Below, in pieces: positions 1 to 12,439 of a stretch of 64,000 nt of DNA. The position numbers and the translations under genes were made by a program. How positions within the stretch are numbered: position 1 is the first letter of the stretch; each line of letters starts with the position of its first letter. Source of the stretch: Jaapia argillacea MUCL 33604 (lineage: Eukaryota; Basidiomycota; Agaricomycetes; Jaapiales; Jaapiaceae); NCBI GenBank assembly GCA_000697665.1, contig KL197791.1, positions 1 through 64,000 of the forward strand. Reading direction: 5' to 3'. Below the pieces are notes generated by a model. That model was not told the DNA's origin, searched no databases, and was given only the letters and a program-made list of their open reading frames with translations.

Positions 1-544
1 CTCGTGCTGATCCTATGGTTCCTATGGTTGACTTGGGGTATGATTTCTCGACCTCGGCCTATTCAATCTCTCCTCCCCTCCCCTCATCCTCCCATACACC
101 TCTACTGCATCCCGCTTTCCTTCTCCCACCTCACCTTGGTTGTGACAGTTACTCATGATTGATCTATGGACCACCACCCATGCCCCCCTTCTCTCTAACC
201 CCATCCTGACCTGATCCCTTCTGAACCTGTCATCTCTGACTCCTCCCCTGCAATGTCAATTCCCTCATCAATTTCCATAATAAAAAGTCGATTTATTAGC
301 CTTTTAGTATCCAGTAAAATACATCCTCAACCATGATCTAGCTTGGAAATATGAGAATATCCTCGAAATTTCCCTATACAAGACTCTGTCGTTGAAATAG
401 ATAGTTGCATCGATATTGACTTGGGAGATTTTTTGCCAGGTGATCCAAAAATGGAAGTGCAAGCACGAGGAATCGAACGCTCGGTTGTTCACGATTTCAT
501 TTGATCCTTGCACTTCCCGCCTTTCCTAATTTCGTGACTCTGGC
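1..544. other. Gene-free left edge, pyrimidine-rich on the plus strand
   Basis: I see no supported gene here. The first 240 bases are C/T-rich with several TCCCCTCCCC-like runs, as in the pyrimidine half of the XY repeats. The remainder is AT-richer and leads into the first A block. Short open frames on both strands show no recognisable motif. Confidence 0.5.
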
Positions 545-577
545 TGACTTCTCGTTTTTACTGAGGCTAATCAGTCA

Positions 578-585
578 TGACGTCA
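578..585. promoter_or_regulatory. TGACGTCA palindrome (CRE/ATF-type site) in A block 1
   Basis: A perfect TGACGTCA lies in the conserved leader of the block. The same palindrome is at 12475-12482 in A block 2. The copy at 28570-28577 reads TGATGTCA. bZIP factors of the ATF/CREB family bind this word, so it may be the remains of a promoter. Function is inferred from the motif only. Confidence 0.35.
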
Positions 586-1808
586 TCGCGAAATCTCAAT
601 CGTCCGTCTGATTTCTTCCTTCGCATCGACATGGCTGTAGTCGAGATGGCTATACTTACTCCAATGGTTATCACGACAACCAACCGAAACACTCACCACC
701 TTCTCTGTTGCGTCATGCGAGTCCCTTCCGTGGTCCGGATTGTACATACAGACGTTCTTCACCGACACCACCCATACGCGTAAACGGAATATGCGTGGGC
801 GCAAGGCAAGTCGAGGATCTAAAGAGGTTCGTCGACTCACAATACTATAGCTAGTGTCTTCCTCCCGTTCATCCTCCCATTTTGTCGTCGTCGGTTTCCT
901 CCAGTCAACCCCACTCCTCATCCGCTCGTCGACTCTCAATCTCCCGCGTTCGCCCTGGTTCTCATATTTCATCACGCCATGCTGACATTACAACACATCG
1001 CTCCACATCCATTCAGCCCTAATTCACCGATAAAGATTACTCGTACATCCTTCATTCGCGCGACGCTACCTCGTTCGGGGTACAAAGTCAACCGATCGAC
1101 AACCTTTGGCAACCCTAACAACCCCGAAGCCGTTGTAGGCGTTTTGAATCCCTCGTCGATCGCTATATCGCATTTCATGGGATGGGAGTATTTCAGTTCA
1201 GGGAAATATGGCAGATGGTAGATGGCCAAAGTCAGTGGTGGTTGGTTGCCCGTCGATTCATCCACGTCGTTATTCATCGTATGATATCCTCGGCCATCCA
1301 ATCTCCTTCGCTCCACCCTCCACTGCAATATTCGTTTCTGTCATTCCAGATCTTTCAATCACAGATGACGCGCCCCAAGTCAAAGATACCACTCCAACCC
1401 CACATCCCAATCAACGACTTTACCCCTGGGTAACCTAAGGGAGATTCGCACGCCTCTTTGCCTCGAAGGTGAGCAATCATAAATGTGCCTCGATCCCCAC
1501 TTTTCCACCATCTCTCCCTATTCTCATATAGTCTCTCAACATCCTCATTATCGCACCCCTCCTCCCTTCGTTTCTCACACTGTCCTTCCTAAATCAGATT
1601 GCCACTCCTCCAAGCTCTTTCGGATCCCAAATCTAAAAGTCCAAATCCATCCTCGAATACCAGCTCCTCCCATTCCAAGTCTCAACCAAACACATCAACT
1701 ATATCGAACCCATCTTGATTCACATTTCCGTGGCATATTAGCCGGTAAGCTTTACTTCTCCTCAACACTATTTATCCCAACTTATGCCGTGTCGGACCAG
1801 ACAAACTT

Positions 1809-2111
1809 ATGGCTGAACAACCCATCCAAAACATTCTCCCACTCCCTCCTTCCAGAACAATGTCGGACAAGGGACATGGGCTGAATCTCACCGAAGAACT
1901 CGTCGTTCGTTCGGACATCATCTTCAGTGAGTTCACCACATTGGAGGAGGGTCGACGTTCTCAGACGAGCGTAGTTTCGGCGGATTCACGAGTTGGTACC
2001 GCGGTACCTTGGAAACAAATGTTCGAGTTGGGAGGAAGGAACCACCCGGTATGTCATTTCAGTCAAAATTTCATCGGGTCATGTCTCATGTCTGATCCTA
2101 GCCTTCTTTAA
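1809..2111 (+). pseudogene. Conserved peptide fragment inside A block 1
   Basis: This 100-residue frame contains the stretch EEGRRSQTSVVSADSRVGTA followed by VPWKQMFELGG and VCHFSQNFIGS. The homologous stretch at 43225-43400 preserves most of these residues (EEGRRSQMSVVS, VGTAVPWKQVFELGG, FSHNFIGS) but has a TGA where this copy has CGA. Conservation of the same frame in two copies suggests real ancestral coding sequence. I do not recognise the protein, and the fragment is probably not expressed as it stands. Confidence 0.4.
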
Positions 2112-3069
2112 ATCTCTACCTTCGCCTTATCCTTGATCTCCTGGCCCAGTATGAGACCTCGAGACCTCCTTGCTCCACCACAACGCTATCCGAGCACTAA
2201 TTTTCACGTCGTCAAACCTCGCCAAGCGCTGGCGTTATCAGCATATATGCTAGATGGGACGGAGGAGAGACTTGCGAGACATTGAACGCAACGGACGGCG
2301 TCCTCGCGGTAAGGTGAGAAGGACATCGTAACCCACCTATCGCTCGCTTATTTCTGTTTTCTTTTTTCTTTACTTCGCACGTCGCCAGATCATGCAACGT
2401 CAAACGAAAGTGAGTGATCTCAGGCTCGTATCAAACTCCATAACTATCTCAAACCCAATGACTGACTGATTCATGTCTTAGTAGAGCTAGTCCGACCCTT
2501 GAACATCCATTCTCCATATTCTCCTACCCATCATCTCCGCCTTCAACCTTCGCGTTTTCACTGTACATTACAACCCTCATAAATGGAACCAACTTCTCCG
2601 GACCCTCGTTCACAGAATATCCTGGAACTCCCTTGTCAGTACTTGATCTTGGTGCGAATTGCGAACAAATATATCTGAAGATAACGAGCTGGGGTGTTAT
2701 TGGCCTACGTGCAGCGTGACAAACTAATATGAGGACAAGATAGTATGAACGGCCATTGAGGTCGTGCGGGGCACGGTAAGAGCCGATTTTCACCCCTCCG
2801 AAAGCCGATCGTTGCCGTCGATTCCTTAGACAGGAATGGATGTAAGACGTGGCCAGCGCCCCAGGGATAGATAAGTCATCTCAGTCAAACATGGAAGTAC
2901 GTTCGTGATCAGAAGGAATGTGCATGTCTTGACCCGGACGAGACAATGGTTGCATATATAGGCGAGGGAGGATGTTTAATGTTCTGAAAGATATCAGAGG
3001 TCATGATGATGGCGGCGGAGAGAGATACGATATGTAAACACCGTCGCACCGATATCCAGATCCAGCTGC

Positions 3070-6000
3070 CAAATCCAACCTCTCCGCAGTCGACGTGACA
3101 CCTCATCCCTGCCTTCGCTCCCATCAAAACCCCCACGGGTCATGGGTTGTGACTGGCGCGCAAAGCGATGTAAGAGTTGATATGAGCGAGAGAAGGCGTG
3201 GAAGGTTTGATATGACTCCGAAAAATCGTGTATATGCGAGCAGAAAATATGTATGCTGGGAATGGGAAGCGTGTTCGAGATCTGAAATCTATGAAAGGTC
3301 ATGATTGCGGTAGTGGGAGATACAAGAAACACACACCGACATCAATCTCAACCTCCTTCTCTACTATCGATCTCCTCTTTCTCCGCCTTCAAGCCTCCTC
3401 TCTCACCAAGCTTCCCATTCCCGAAGACCACGCTCGCATAGTATCCTCTATCTCCCACCGACATCAAAAACCCCTCTACCCCATCGGTCTTCCCGAGGAA
3501 ACCTTCCTTTACCCTCATACTCAGTCTCCGTCAAACAAAGTCTCCTTCTCTCGCAACCTTCCTCCTCTCACTCATTAAGGCTTCCTCCTCTCGCAAGTCA
3601 GAGCCTCTTATCAATCCTCCAAAGCTTCGTGCTTTCATCGTCAAACTGCAGTCGAGCGCGATTGCCCACTATGCACAATTCCGAGATGGCCCGAGGTCAC
3701 GAAAGTTTAGTGCAGGTTGGAGTGTGCGATGAGAGGATGTAGGGTTTCGGTGGATGATGTGATTGTAGTAATCGAGTGGGTAATGAGGATGTCCATTTTG
3801 AGGGTGCGAAAAGACTTGGAGACTTGGAAGACGTCTAGGTTTTTTGCGACGAGCGTGAAACGGGATTTAGAGTTAGACTTGTTTGCGAGCAGGGAAATAG
3901 ATTTATCGAAGACGAAACCAAGGTTTGACCTATACGAACCTAAGAAGGGCATGGGGAGGACTAGGAGGACGTTCAAAGTTCTGAAAGCGTTCAAAGTTGT
4001 TGAGTGCTGGAGCTGATGGTGGGAGCTGGGAGATGCAAGCACAGATATCAAGATGCAACCTCGTTTTCCTTCTCCGTCATCGAGCTCAACCCTCCTTAGT
4101 CAAAACACCTCAACGAATCGGGACGGGTAGAATTGAGATCGTGGAGGTTGGGATAGTCGGATCGGGAGCTGGCGGCAGTGTGCGCGAGGGAAGAACCAAG
4201 GGGTCGGCAGGGTGGAGGTGAGTTCGAAGCCACGACCGTGAGTCGGAAGTGAGAGAGAGCAAATGGGCGGGATGTGAGTTGTAGGTTTCGAGTCGCACGC
4301 AAAGGGATGCGGGGCCTGATATGTTCGTGGAAATGGGTACGAACATGGATGTGTACTCGAAAGGAGAAAGCAGTTGTTGAACGAAGGGTAGATGATTTGA
4401 TTGGGACGAGAAAATGCATCCGGGTTCTGGATATGTTGGAAACGGGAACGCCGTTTGAAGGTCTTGAAGTTATGAAAGGACATGAGGATTGTGGTGGTGC
4501 AAGATCCAACATCCTACTGGGTCATTGAAGTCCCGTTCCTTTTGTCATCAAACCCTACCTCATTTCACCGCCAAGATCCTCCCACCCTATTGTGATCAAA
4601 ACCTTGCATTCCTCCCATGGCCAAACCCTCCAGTCTCCGCACCATATCGATACTCCCACTCCCACCACCACAAACTCCCCAACCTTCCCAGACCACCTTC
4701 CGAGCCCTCCCTTCATAAAATCCTCCACTTCTCCCTCCTCTCCGCCCAGAACGAATCGCCCTCGGTGTCGCTCCCCACCAACCCGGCTCGCCTCCATAAC
4801 TCAGTCTGCCTCTAAACTCGAGCCCTCTTAACCCTGCAGAATCTTCGTCATTTCCTCCTCTCCCCGAACCATAGACTCCCTTTTGATGTCCCTATACGGC
4901 CCCAGTGAATAGTCTCTTTCCCTACTCTCCCACTCCCCATTCCCTCTGAAAGCGATCTCCACCGTCTGACTCATCCATCACCTCCAACACCACAACCTCC
5001 CCCATGCTTCGTTTGCGTCCGATCGAGTTCTGAATCCCAGATTATGCGCGAAGTTTTCTCGAGAATTGCTGGTACACCGGGGGAGAGATGGGGGTGGGGG
5101 TGGGTGTGAGATTGGATAGGCTAGGGAAAGTGGGAGGTTCCCTCCCTCTCAGGGGCTGTTCATCCCTCAAGGGAACCCAAAACGCAGCACTATCTCCGTC
5201 AGTCCTCCGGCAGGATAAATTCTCACATTTCCTGTGGGCAAGTAGTGACGAGGCAGCTTGGTGATGAAGATTTAACTTTGGATGCGAAGATGAAACTTGG
5301 GTCTGACGAATATGAGGGACAAAGGGAGGGACGGATTTGGCAGCATGAAACGTTCGAGAGATGGGATATGAGATTTTGTGATGAGAGGATGAGGTTTGGG
5401 TGTGCCAAGAGTGAAGTAAGAGGTTCGTATTACTGTGATGTGCATGAAAACCGAAGTTGGGTGTGAGGGATGTGGGGTTTGAGATGGGCGAGATAAGGGA
5501 AGGAGGTGACTGCCCTCAGTATGTGTATGCGAAGAGGAATGGGCATTTGTGTCGAAAGTAATTTGGGGCGCGTTTTCGAGTATATGTTGGAGATGAGGAT
5601 GTGCGATGGTCTGAAAGTTATACAAGGTTATGGTGGTGCCGTGGCGGGGAGAGACACGAAGTTGTATGCACCGATATTTCAGAATCCATCTACCGTCGTC
5701 GGCCCTACAAGTTGCCCCTTCTCACTGGCCTTCAAGCTTCAGATCACTTCCCCGCCATCAGAACCTCCCTTCCTACCACCAACAACAATCCAGCTCCTCC
5801 ACATCCCGACCAACATCAATGAATCCTCTTCTCCCCAAGCCACCCTCACGCCACCCATCCATCCCCTTGTCCCTCATCAAATGCTCCTCGATTCATCATC
5901 AGCTCAAGCGTAGCGCAATGGCTTCAAACGTTTAAGATTGTTAGGATATGAGCTGGTGGGCGACGAGGGTGCTCAAGGTAGTTGGCTCATTTGCGTCGCG
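3070..6000. repeat. XY repeat region 1
   Basis: Purine-rich stretches (for example 3715-4020, 4120-4510, 5240-5660) alternate with pyrimidine-rich stretches (3310-3640, 4530-5000, 5680-5890) on the same strand. Purine stretches end in a conserved boundary Y, of the form TCTGAAAGTTAT..AAGGT(C/T)AT followed by an ACGCACCGATATC-like end, seen near 3290, 4470 and 5610. Pyrimidine stretches end in boundary X, of the form GCGTAGCGCGATCGC, seen near 3655 and 5905. The part 4250-5220 is duplicated at 45150-45960. Long frames across this region show no protein-like conservation. Confidence 0.55.
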
Positions 6001-6389
6001 AACCTCAGGATGAAGCCAAGACTGGCCCACGTGGATTTTGATCGCAGTTGGGGCCCCTGATCCGGTGCCCCATCTTCACACCGAAACGCATTTACTTACC
6101 AGCCTGAGTGCAGCTGCTCATGCCCACACAGTAAACATCCATTTTCCCTCACCCATACTCCGCATCAAACGGACAGAATCTGATGAGACAAAGAGGTCGG
6201 GAATCAAGAATGTCACCGTCCGAGTCTACTCAACAACACATGAAACAAAACACCCACAACCCCGATTCAAAACGTCTTTCCCTCCACCCTGTCGTCGTTA
6301 ACTTCCTCAATCAAAGTTCCTCCATCCTCGCTGCTCCCAGTCAACGGTGTCAAGACGAGTTCCTCTTACCCACATAACCCACCTCTCCA

Positions 6390-9300
6390 CTATCGATTCG
6401 AACTTATCGAAGACGAATGTATAAAGTTCTCCTGCGTATAGACTCGCATCATCAGCATTTCCCCACCAGTACCAATCCTCTCAGCCTCTTCCTGCATTGA
6501 TGGTTCCTCTGGATCTGCGAATCGGCACTAAGTAAAGGAATATTCAAAGAAACAAACAATACGGATTCACCACCAGAACCAATAGGCCGGAACATGAGTC
6601 GAAGAACTTCATTTGGTCTCGTAATGGCTCGGTAAAGTGAGTTAATCTGTTTCGCCGGCCGACCCTGTATACCCTTGTTCTCCGACTTTATTGGGACTGG
6701 CACATCTTTCGGCCAATTCACAAGTTCGTATCCGCACTTTTTAACGAGACGGGGGAGAGTCGACCACGGTGCACCGCTGCTTGGAATGTCGGCTCCAATT
6801 TCCTCTGAAAGGGTCGCAAGATCAATAAACGAAGGCGAATGGAAGGGAAGGTGCGAACCCAGTTTTGACTTCAAATATAGTTTGATAGCATTGACCTTGT
6901 TAGCCTTCTTTATTTCGCCCATCCCAGGAGACGGAGCAGCGGCAACACTATTCATGACAAGTGTCGTCCCCCCTTGGGAAATTTCGGCCACAGGCAAATC
7001 ACGTTGAACAACTTGATCATTTTCGGTGAGCGGAGGATCTTCATTCATGCGTTCAGAATGGGATCCAGGAGGAACAATCTCCGAACTTCGCGCGAAAGAA
7101 ATCCGATTCAGCCTCATGGAGTGGGTGACAAGAAATCCAGAGACTCACAGCCTCACGTCGCCGAAGGTCAGGCGATCAACAGTGGGTACTGAAATGAATA
7201 AATTGTTTGAGCTTGCGACATCAATCTGGTTGGGATGGAACAAGAGGAGCATCGATAGAGGGAAAATACACCTACTAGTTCTCGTAGTGTGCCATTCAGT
7301 AGAGCCTGGAGGTCGACAGAAGATAACTTGGGGTCCCTAAGGGACGCTGAAATAACGTCGGCGTGTCCAGTTCGGATTGGATTGTTGGAGATGGGAAGTT
7401 GAACTGCCGCGCAGGTCGCATCGACTGTAATGCCAAGATCTAGCGAAACAGAGAATGCCTGGTCTTCATCACGGTCGAGATCCATGATGTGATCGTCGTC
7501 TTCCTGTTCGCTGAATTGGAGCGGTGGTGTCGGTAGTATTGACTCAACTTCATCTGCAATAATGATGGAGGCTTGCGGTGTGCCATTCTCTCTACCTCCT
7601 AAGATTGTGGACTGATATATGAGTGAATCGGCTAATTCTAGCAAAGACAACCCTCGGAACAAAGGCTTGGTCTCGATACCTGTTGCGTGGATGGCGGGAG
7701 CGAGGATGGATTGACCAGGAATGACTGCAGAACTTGAAGGTGGATTTGTGGCGATGGGTTGTGGGGAGGGTTGGTCACTGCTGGCATGTTGATCGGATTC
7801 GGGAGAGGATCTGCGGGAGCGGGTAGGGGAAGAATTCCCAGAGGATGAAGCACGTACAGTACGGCATTCCATACATTGCGACTTCGACCAATGAGCGAAC
7901 TCCTCAGGAAATTCGGGCACCTCCGATTTTTTAAGTAAAACCATGACAGAAACATATAAGTCGAGAAGTGGCGTGTCATGGTCTGTACAACAGGTATGTC
8001 CAGACTCTTTGATCTGTTGGTAAAAAAATGCCATGGCCGAAGTCTTCTCGGTAGCCGGAAGACCGGGGAAGCAGCCAATAACATCTGAGATCGGGTTAAA
8101 CCAGGGCCCTCTTTCTCTGTCACCGTTAGCATCGCATGCAATCCAAAAAACTGCGCCCAGAAGTGTATGAGAGTTAGTGGATGTAGATGAGGTGTGGGTG
8201 AATAGGTAGCTTCTGATTGATTCTCGATGGTTCTCAAAACCCCACCTCAGCGACATAACAATGTTCGATCTCCATGCATCCGGATACGAGTTGATCCATG
8301 GAAGACAGTAAGGACGAGGAGGTTCTACGGTGAGATGCTTCCTCAAGTCTTCGTTGCACGAGTCCCATGTCTCGAGGCTAAAGATATCTGCAAGGCGCCG
8401 AGAAAAATGCTGAATGTCCATATCGTCCATATAATCAAGTGCTTCGACCCCGACCAGTGCACCATAAAGTACGTCAGGATGCGCGAAGCCTTGACAACCA
8501 ACTGGCATTTTGTCAAGGGAGACGGCCTCCTGGTACTTGAAATCATCTGGAAAGTCGAAAAATGGCGACAGAGTTTGGTCCCTAGGTGGGAATCCATATG
8601 AGACACCATGAGCACCCAATAACGACTAGGACTTACTTGGCGGGGCAGTCTTTGCGGTCCAGGCAAACCAGTCCCACTTCACTTTCCTGGGATAGCAAGA
8701 CGATGACATCGCACCACATCGGCAGGTATTTCTTAACATAAGAGAGGTGGCAGGTGTGCCCCATCAGGCCCATCTGTTTACAGAATTTATCGAAGGTCTC
8801 GTGTGGTGGGTCGGATCTGAACTCTGGCCGGAAAGTGTGTTGGCCCAACCGGAAGGTTCTCGTCGGTATGAGGCCACATTGAACGTCACGGATTGCCACG
8901 GTATTGGATGTCGAGAATATCCAAGATATGGCGGCGAGTCTTAGTCCAAGATCTGGCACTTCTTGAACCAGACGTTGTCTCGCAGAAAGATTCTCACCGG
9001 CAGTACGATCACGGGGTGAAGATGAAGAAGTGGATTGAAAACGTCAGCGCAGCGCAACAGCGGCATCATGTCGGAACTCGTCCGTCATAAAAAAATCAAA
9101 CGGCCCCAAATAAAATGAAAATAAGATCTCCTCCCGAGCCCTCCGTTCCTCCAACCCTTTCTCATCTCCATCCACCCACAACCAAATATCCAGGTCATTA
9201 TCATTGCCTTCGAGGATGCGTACGACAATTTTCTGGATCCAACAGTGATCGTAACGACTGATTTCCCCTAGAATACCCCACAAGAGATACAATCGGCGCG

Positions 9301-9510
9301 ATCGAACGATCCCGTCACTCTCGAGGTCTTCCAACAATTCTCGATCGTCATTCGAAAGGGATGCGGCAACGGGAGCGTATGAGATGTTGGTGATGTCGCT
9401 AGACAGTGGTAGGGAGTATTGGTGAGTGAGCGCATTGGTGAGTGAGCGCATTGGTGAGTGAGCGCATTGGTGAGTGAAGATGATCCGTAGTAGCCGTCCA
9501 TCGGAAGCAA
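6390..9510 (-). pseudogene. B gene copy 1: N-module + WPKDVPVP-domain protein, broken
   Basis: This is a five-exon gene by alignment with copy 3. The main exon is near 7270-8590, with further exons near 6990-7100 and 6450-6980, and the terminal exon ends at the stop at 6390-6392. Two lesions are visible. First, a 16-bp minisatellite (9421-9478) has two more units than copy 3 has, shifting the frame after the start at 9510. Second, TGA at 9044-9046 replaces the CGA seen in copy 3. Otherwise the two GHTC/CxxC halves of the N-module and the C-terminal domain (WPKDVPVP, GIQG, INSLYRA) are open. A start upstream of 9510 exists in the other frame (9772), so limited expression cannot be excluded. 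Function is unknown. Confidence 0.7.
9421..9478. repeat. 16-bp minisatellite in B gene 1
   Basis: The unit GGTGAGTGAGCGCATT occurs at 9421-9436, 9437-9452 and 9453-9468, plus a 10-base partial copy. Copies 3 and 4 of the B gene have a single diverged unit here. The insertion relative to copy 3 is 32 bp, which is not a multiple of three. Confidence 0.9.
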
Positions 9511-9809
9511 GAGCGATGCGTTGTAGGAATTCGACAGCGATGAATGGGTCGGGACCAGCAGGTGATGATGTTATCGGTGGTAGTGTGGAGTCGAAGGAGG
9601 GAGGGAATGAGTGCTTTGTTTGGCCAATGGTTAGAGGTGCAGTTATTCGGTGGTCGGTGGTTACGGTCGAGGATACACTCGATGTGAGAATGATGTAGGA
9701 AGAAGCGAGATGCGTATCGATGCAGAGGGTTTGCTGTACAGTGCAACACAGCAACGCGACGCACACAGGCAAGCAAGGAGGCAGCCTAATTCGAGATAAG
9801 CGCCTGTCG

Positions 9810-9815
9810 CACGTG
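9810..9815. promoter_or_regulatory. CACGTG box upstream of B gene 1
   Basis: CACGTGTCT..CCAGCGCCTAATT is conserved about 300 bases upstream of all four B start codons. It reads CACGTG in copy 1 (9810) and copy 2 (26222), and CATGTG in copy 3 (52662) and copy 4 (62624). CACGTG is the classic E-box bound by bHLH factors. Conservation may only reflect common descent of the blocks. Confidence 0.35.
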
Positions 9816-10007
9816 TCTGCCAGCGCCTAATTTCCCTTACAATTTCACCGTTTTCGGTTTCGAAGTTATGACATGGATTGTTCACAGTAGAATGAAGTTA
9901 AAAAGTGAAGTGACAAGCAGTATGGGCAAAGTACCAATACACTCAGGTTAAACAACCGACTGGTGATATTCGACAGCATGGCGAAATGAGGGTGCCGCCC
10001 CGATACG

Positions 10008-10287
10008 TACTGTACGCGTCTGAATGGAGGCAACGGCCTGGGGACCATTACACCCCGAATTGTACCCCCCTTTAGCAACGGAGCCCCGAAATACCATTAC
10101 ACCCCCGAAATTGGCAACCAGCCGAAGGGTGGAACCGCATTTTTGCATTACTTTTAGTCCCATCGGAGCATTACATGGACCTGTGTTGTCAACCGGTCCA
10201 CCATTACCCATTACACACCCCGAAATAGGCAACGCAACGGGGGTGCCATTACGCATTACCGTTGCCTCCATTCAGACGCATACAGTA
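10008..10287. mobile_element. 280-bp MITE with 29-bp terminal inverted repeats, TA target
   Basis: The left end TACTGTACGCGTCTGAATGG and its continuation through GAGGCAACGG are repeated in inverse orientation at 10259-10287, with one mismatch in 29 bases. Both ends begin with TA, consistent with a TA target duplication (Tc1/mariner habit) and termini of CTGTA. The equivalent position in B block 2 (about 26430-26455) lacks the insertion. The interior has no transposase but repeats a CCATTACACCCCGAA-type word several times. The family assignment rests only on the TA target and length. Confidence 0.8.
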
Positions 10288-10799
10288 GTTGTATCAAAAA
10301 CCGACATGCAAAAGATAGCTTTCCTCATGGCGAACTAGGCTAAGATCTGGCCCGATAGAAAGTAACAGTGTGTTCAGACAGGTTGTAGTTTCTGCAGTAT
10401 TGAGATTGTTACTTACTGTCTAGTTTTCGTCTCACTTCCACATCCGACCCCGCTGTGCGTCTCGTCTTTCACGCCAATCCTCTGGCATGGGTACCGATAA
10501 GATTCGAGAACCTCGTCGCATCTCGGCTGGATTTTACAGTAGTTGCTAAATGATCGTATATGCACCCGTAGATGAGGGGTCGACTTATCGTCGCCCACAA
10601 CTTCTATGAGAGTTAATCATGTTGATGTTCCAACCCAAAAGTGTTGATACCGGCTCGCCCGTATCAGATACTAGCACCGCTAGTCACGTGGGTACAAGCT
10701 GCGATTGCTTGGAATGAGCATATATCTCGCAATGGGATCCTGGCCACACTGAGATATGAAAATTGTTAAGAGGCAGCGGAATACAATGTGCTGTTGACG

Positions 10800-12200
10800 T
10801 ACGATTTAAGACTTTGCGATGAGGGGATGTAGGTTTTGCGGCGCGTATAAAGCTTTGAGATGCGTACGACAAGGGGGACGTGGATATTAAGTGTGCGAAG
10901 AGGGAGTTGGGTGGTATGCTCCAACATGCGCGAAAAACCAAATTTGGCCGGGATGTATGTGGATTTATGTTTGTGAGGAGATGCAGGACCTGGCCCGAGA
11001 AGAACGCGAAAGGGGTGTGGGGTTTGAAGTAAACGAGCAAGGGATGTGGAGTCGGAGATGAGCGAGAGGAGAGGGAGGGTTCGAGATGACCGCGAAAAAA
11101 GGAGCTGTACAACAACAGACATTTTGCAGGAAGGTAGAGAGGCTCTTCAGATATAATGGTGTATGTTGGGAATGAGAACGTTTGAAGATCTGAAAGTTAT
11201 CAGTAATCATGGCGGCGATGGGAAAGGATACAAGTGCATACATGGGTATCAGGATCCAGCCCAGCCTCCCTTCGCAATGTTCGAGCCCTCCACCCTTCTC
11301 CGCCATCAAAACCTCTCTTCTTAACACTATCGACACCCCAGGCTCCTCCGCACCCCACAAAAATCAAAGAATCCTGTACCTAATCGCTCTCCCATCCTCC
11401 TCCGGACTGAAACTTCCCCGCACTTTCTCGATCGGTCATCAAAGCCTCCTCTCCCCTCTGCCTCGGCCATCCCTCTCAATTCTCCACCAGACCTTCTCAC
11501 ATCTCTACCTAACCGTCATTGGATCCTCCGCCAACTCTCTCCATCAGACTCCAGCGTAGCGATCGCGATAACGCACGAGGCTACAATGGTGGATATTTGG
11601 TGACGAGAAACGCTTTGATTATAAGCATAAGGAGGTCAGTCGAATAGGATGCGGGTGAAAGGTAATGCGTTCGAGTCGGCTTCGATAAAGGATTCGTTTC
11701 GGGCAGGTGGAGCAATGTGTGGTTTGAGGTATATGCGAATAAGGAAACCTGTTGGAGAACGAAAGGGGATGCGTATGTTTTCATCCGGACAAGGGAGTAG
11801 ATTGGCTTTCCGATATTTGTTGGGGATGAGAAGGTCTGCAAGCCATCAAAGGTCATGATGAGAGCGGTGAGGTGGATATACGAGATGTACACACCGTCGC
11901 ACGGATATCAAGATCTGACCATTGAACTCCAATCTTTCTCCTCTCATCAACTCCTCCCTTCCTCCTGTCATCAAACCCTGCCCTCCCCCTCCCTCATCAG
12001 GTTCTATCTCACCTCTCCGCCGTTGAGTTCTCCTTCCACCGTGGCACCATCAACTCTCGGAGTATCCTTCACACGCTATCGAACGGAGAATCATCCTTTT
12101 CCCCCACCAGATTCGCTCCGTCATTTTCCCGGACTCAGTCGTGTTTCGTGAACACATCTACGCCAGGTCCTTCCCCTGTGAACCAAACTTGCTCGCGACG
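10800..12200. repeat. XY repeat region 2
   Basis: A purine-rich stretch (10800-11200) reaches boundary Y near 11195, then pyrimidine-rich 11260-11545, boundary X near 11550, purine-rich 11580-11830, a second Y near 11850, and pyrimidine-rich 11930-12150. It matches 26940-28140 in the same order. No gene is supported. Confidence 0.55.
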
Positions 12201-12439
12201 AATACGGAGAAGTGATCGAGATGGACTTGGAGGCGGTGATTGAGTACCGGTGGGAAGAGGCAGCAGTGTGTGGTTGGTTTGAGGGCTTGCGAGAGGTGGG
12301 CGAGGGCGGGTGCTTATTGGATGAGATCGAGGTTAGAGCTTACCCAGACGAGATGAGTGCCATCGAGAGGGAGTGGAGCATGGTGGAAGCAGTCAAGTCT
12401 TGGATCGTCGACATGTTGGTTTGGGGTTCGCAACGAAGT

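Larger units (their letters stand above)
545..3070 (+). repeat. A block copy 1 (decayed gene-derived repeat)
   Basis: This is the longest uninterrupted A block. It starts with a leader containing GCTAATCAGTCATGACGTCA, found again near 12463 and, mutated, near 28560. It runs through several intron-like stretches (a GTGAGC donor near 1470, a GTGAGT donor near 2410 with TTAG near 2480) and ends near 3070. The segment 1925-2620 matches 43220-43900 closely by eye. A 100-codon plus-strand frame (1809-2111) and the peptide FTSSNLAKRW near 2207 recur in other copies, so the block probably derives from a spliced gene of unknown function. No intact gene was assembled. Confidence 0.6.
6030..10800 (-). 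repeat. B block copy 1 (segmental duplication carrying B gene 1)
   Basis: The block includes the 3' flank (6180-6260 resembles 22740-22830 and 49115-49190), the gene, its upstream region, and a distal segment at 10550-10660 that matches 26700-26820 and, less well, 53110-53260. The four B blocks thus share far more than coding sequence, so they arose by duplication of a 4-5 kb unit, not by retroposition; the introns are kept as well. Confidence 0.7.

Noticed and set aside
455-500. tRNA-like T-loop (GTTCGATTC on the minus strand)
   Set aside because: The five bases on either side of the loop do not pair, and no acceptor, D or anticodon arm could be found at the right distances.
4096-4512. Overlapping minus-strand frames of 120-180 codons in the XY regions (also near 10684, 45036 and 46216)
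   Set aside because: They come from biased base composition with few stop-forming words on one strand; the frames are not kept between repeat copies.
9948-10271. 107-codon minus-strand frame, and the plus-strand frame 10024-10338
   Set aside because: Both lie across the MITE and arise from its internal repeats; they begin or end in unrelated flanking sequence.
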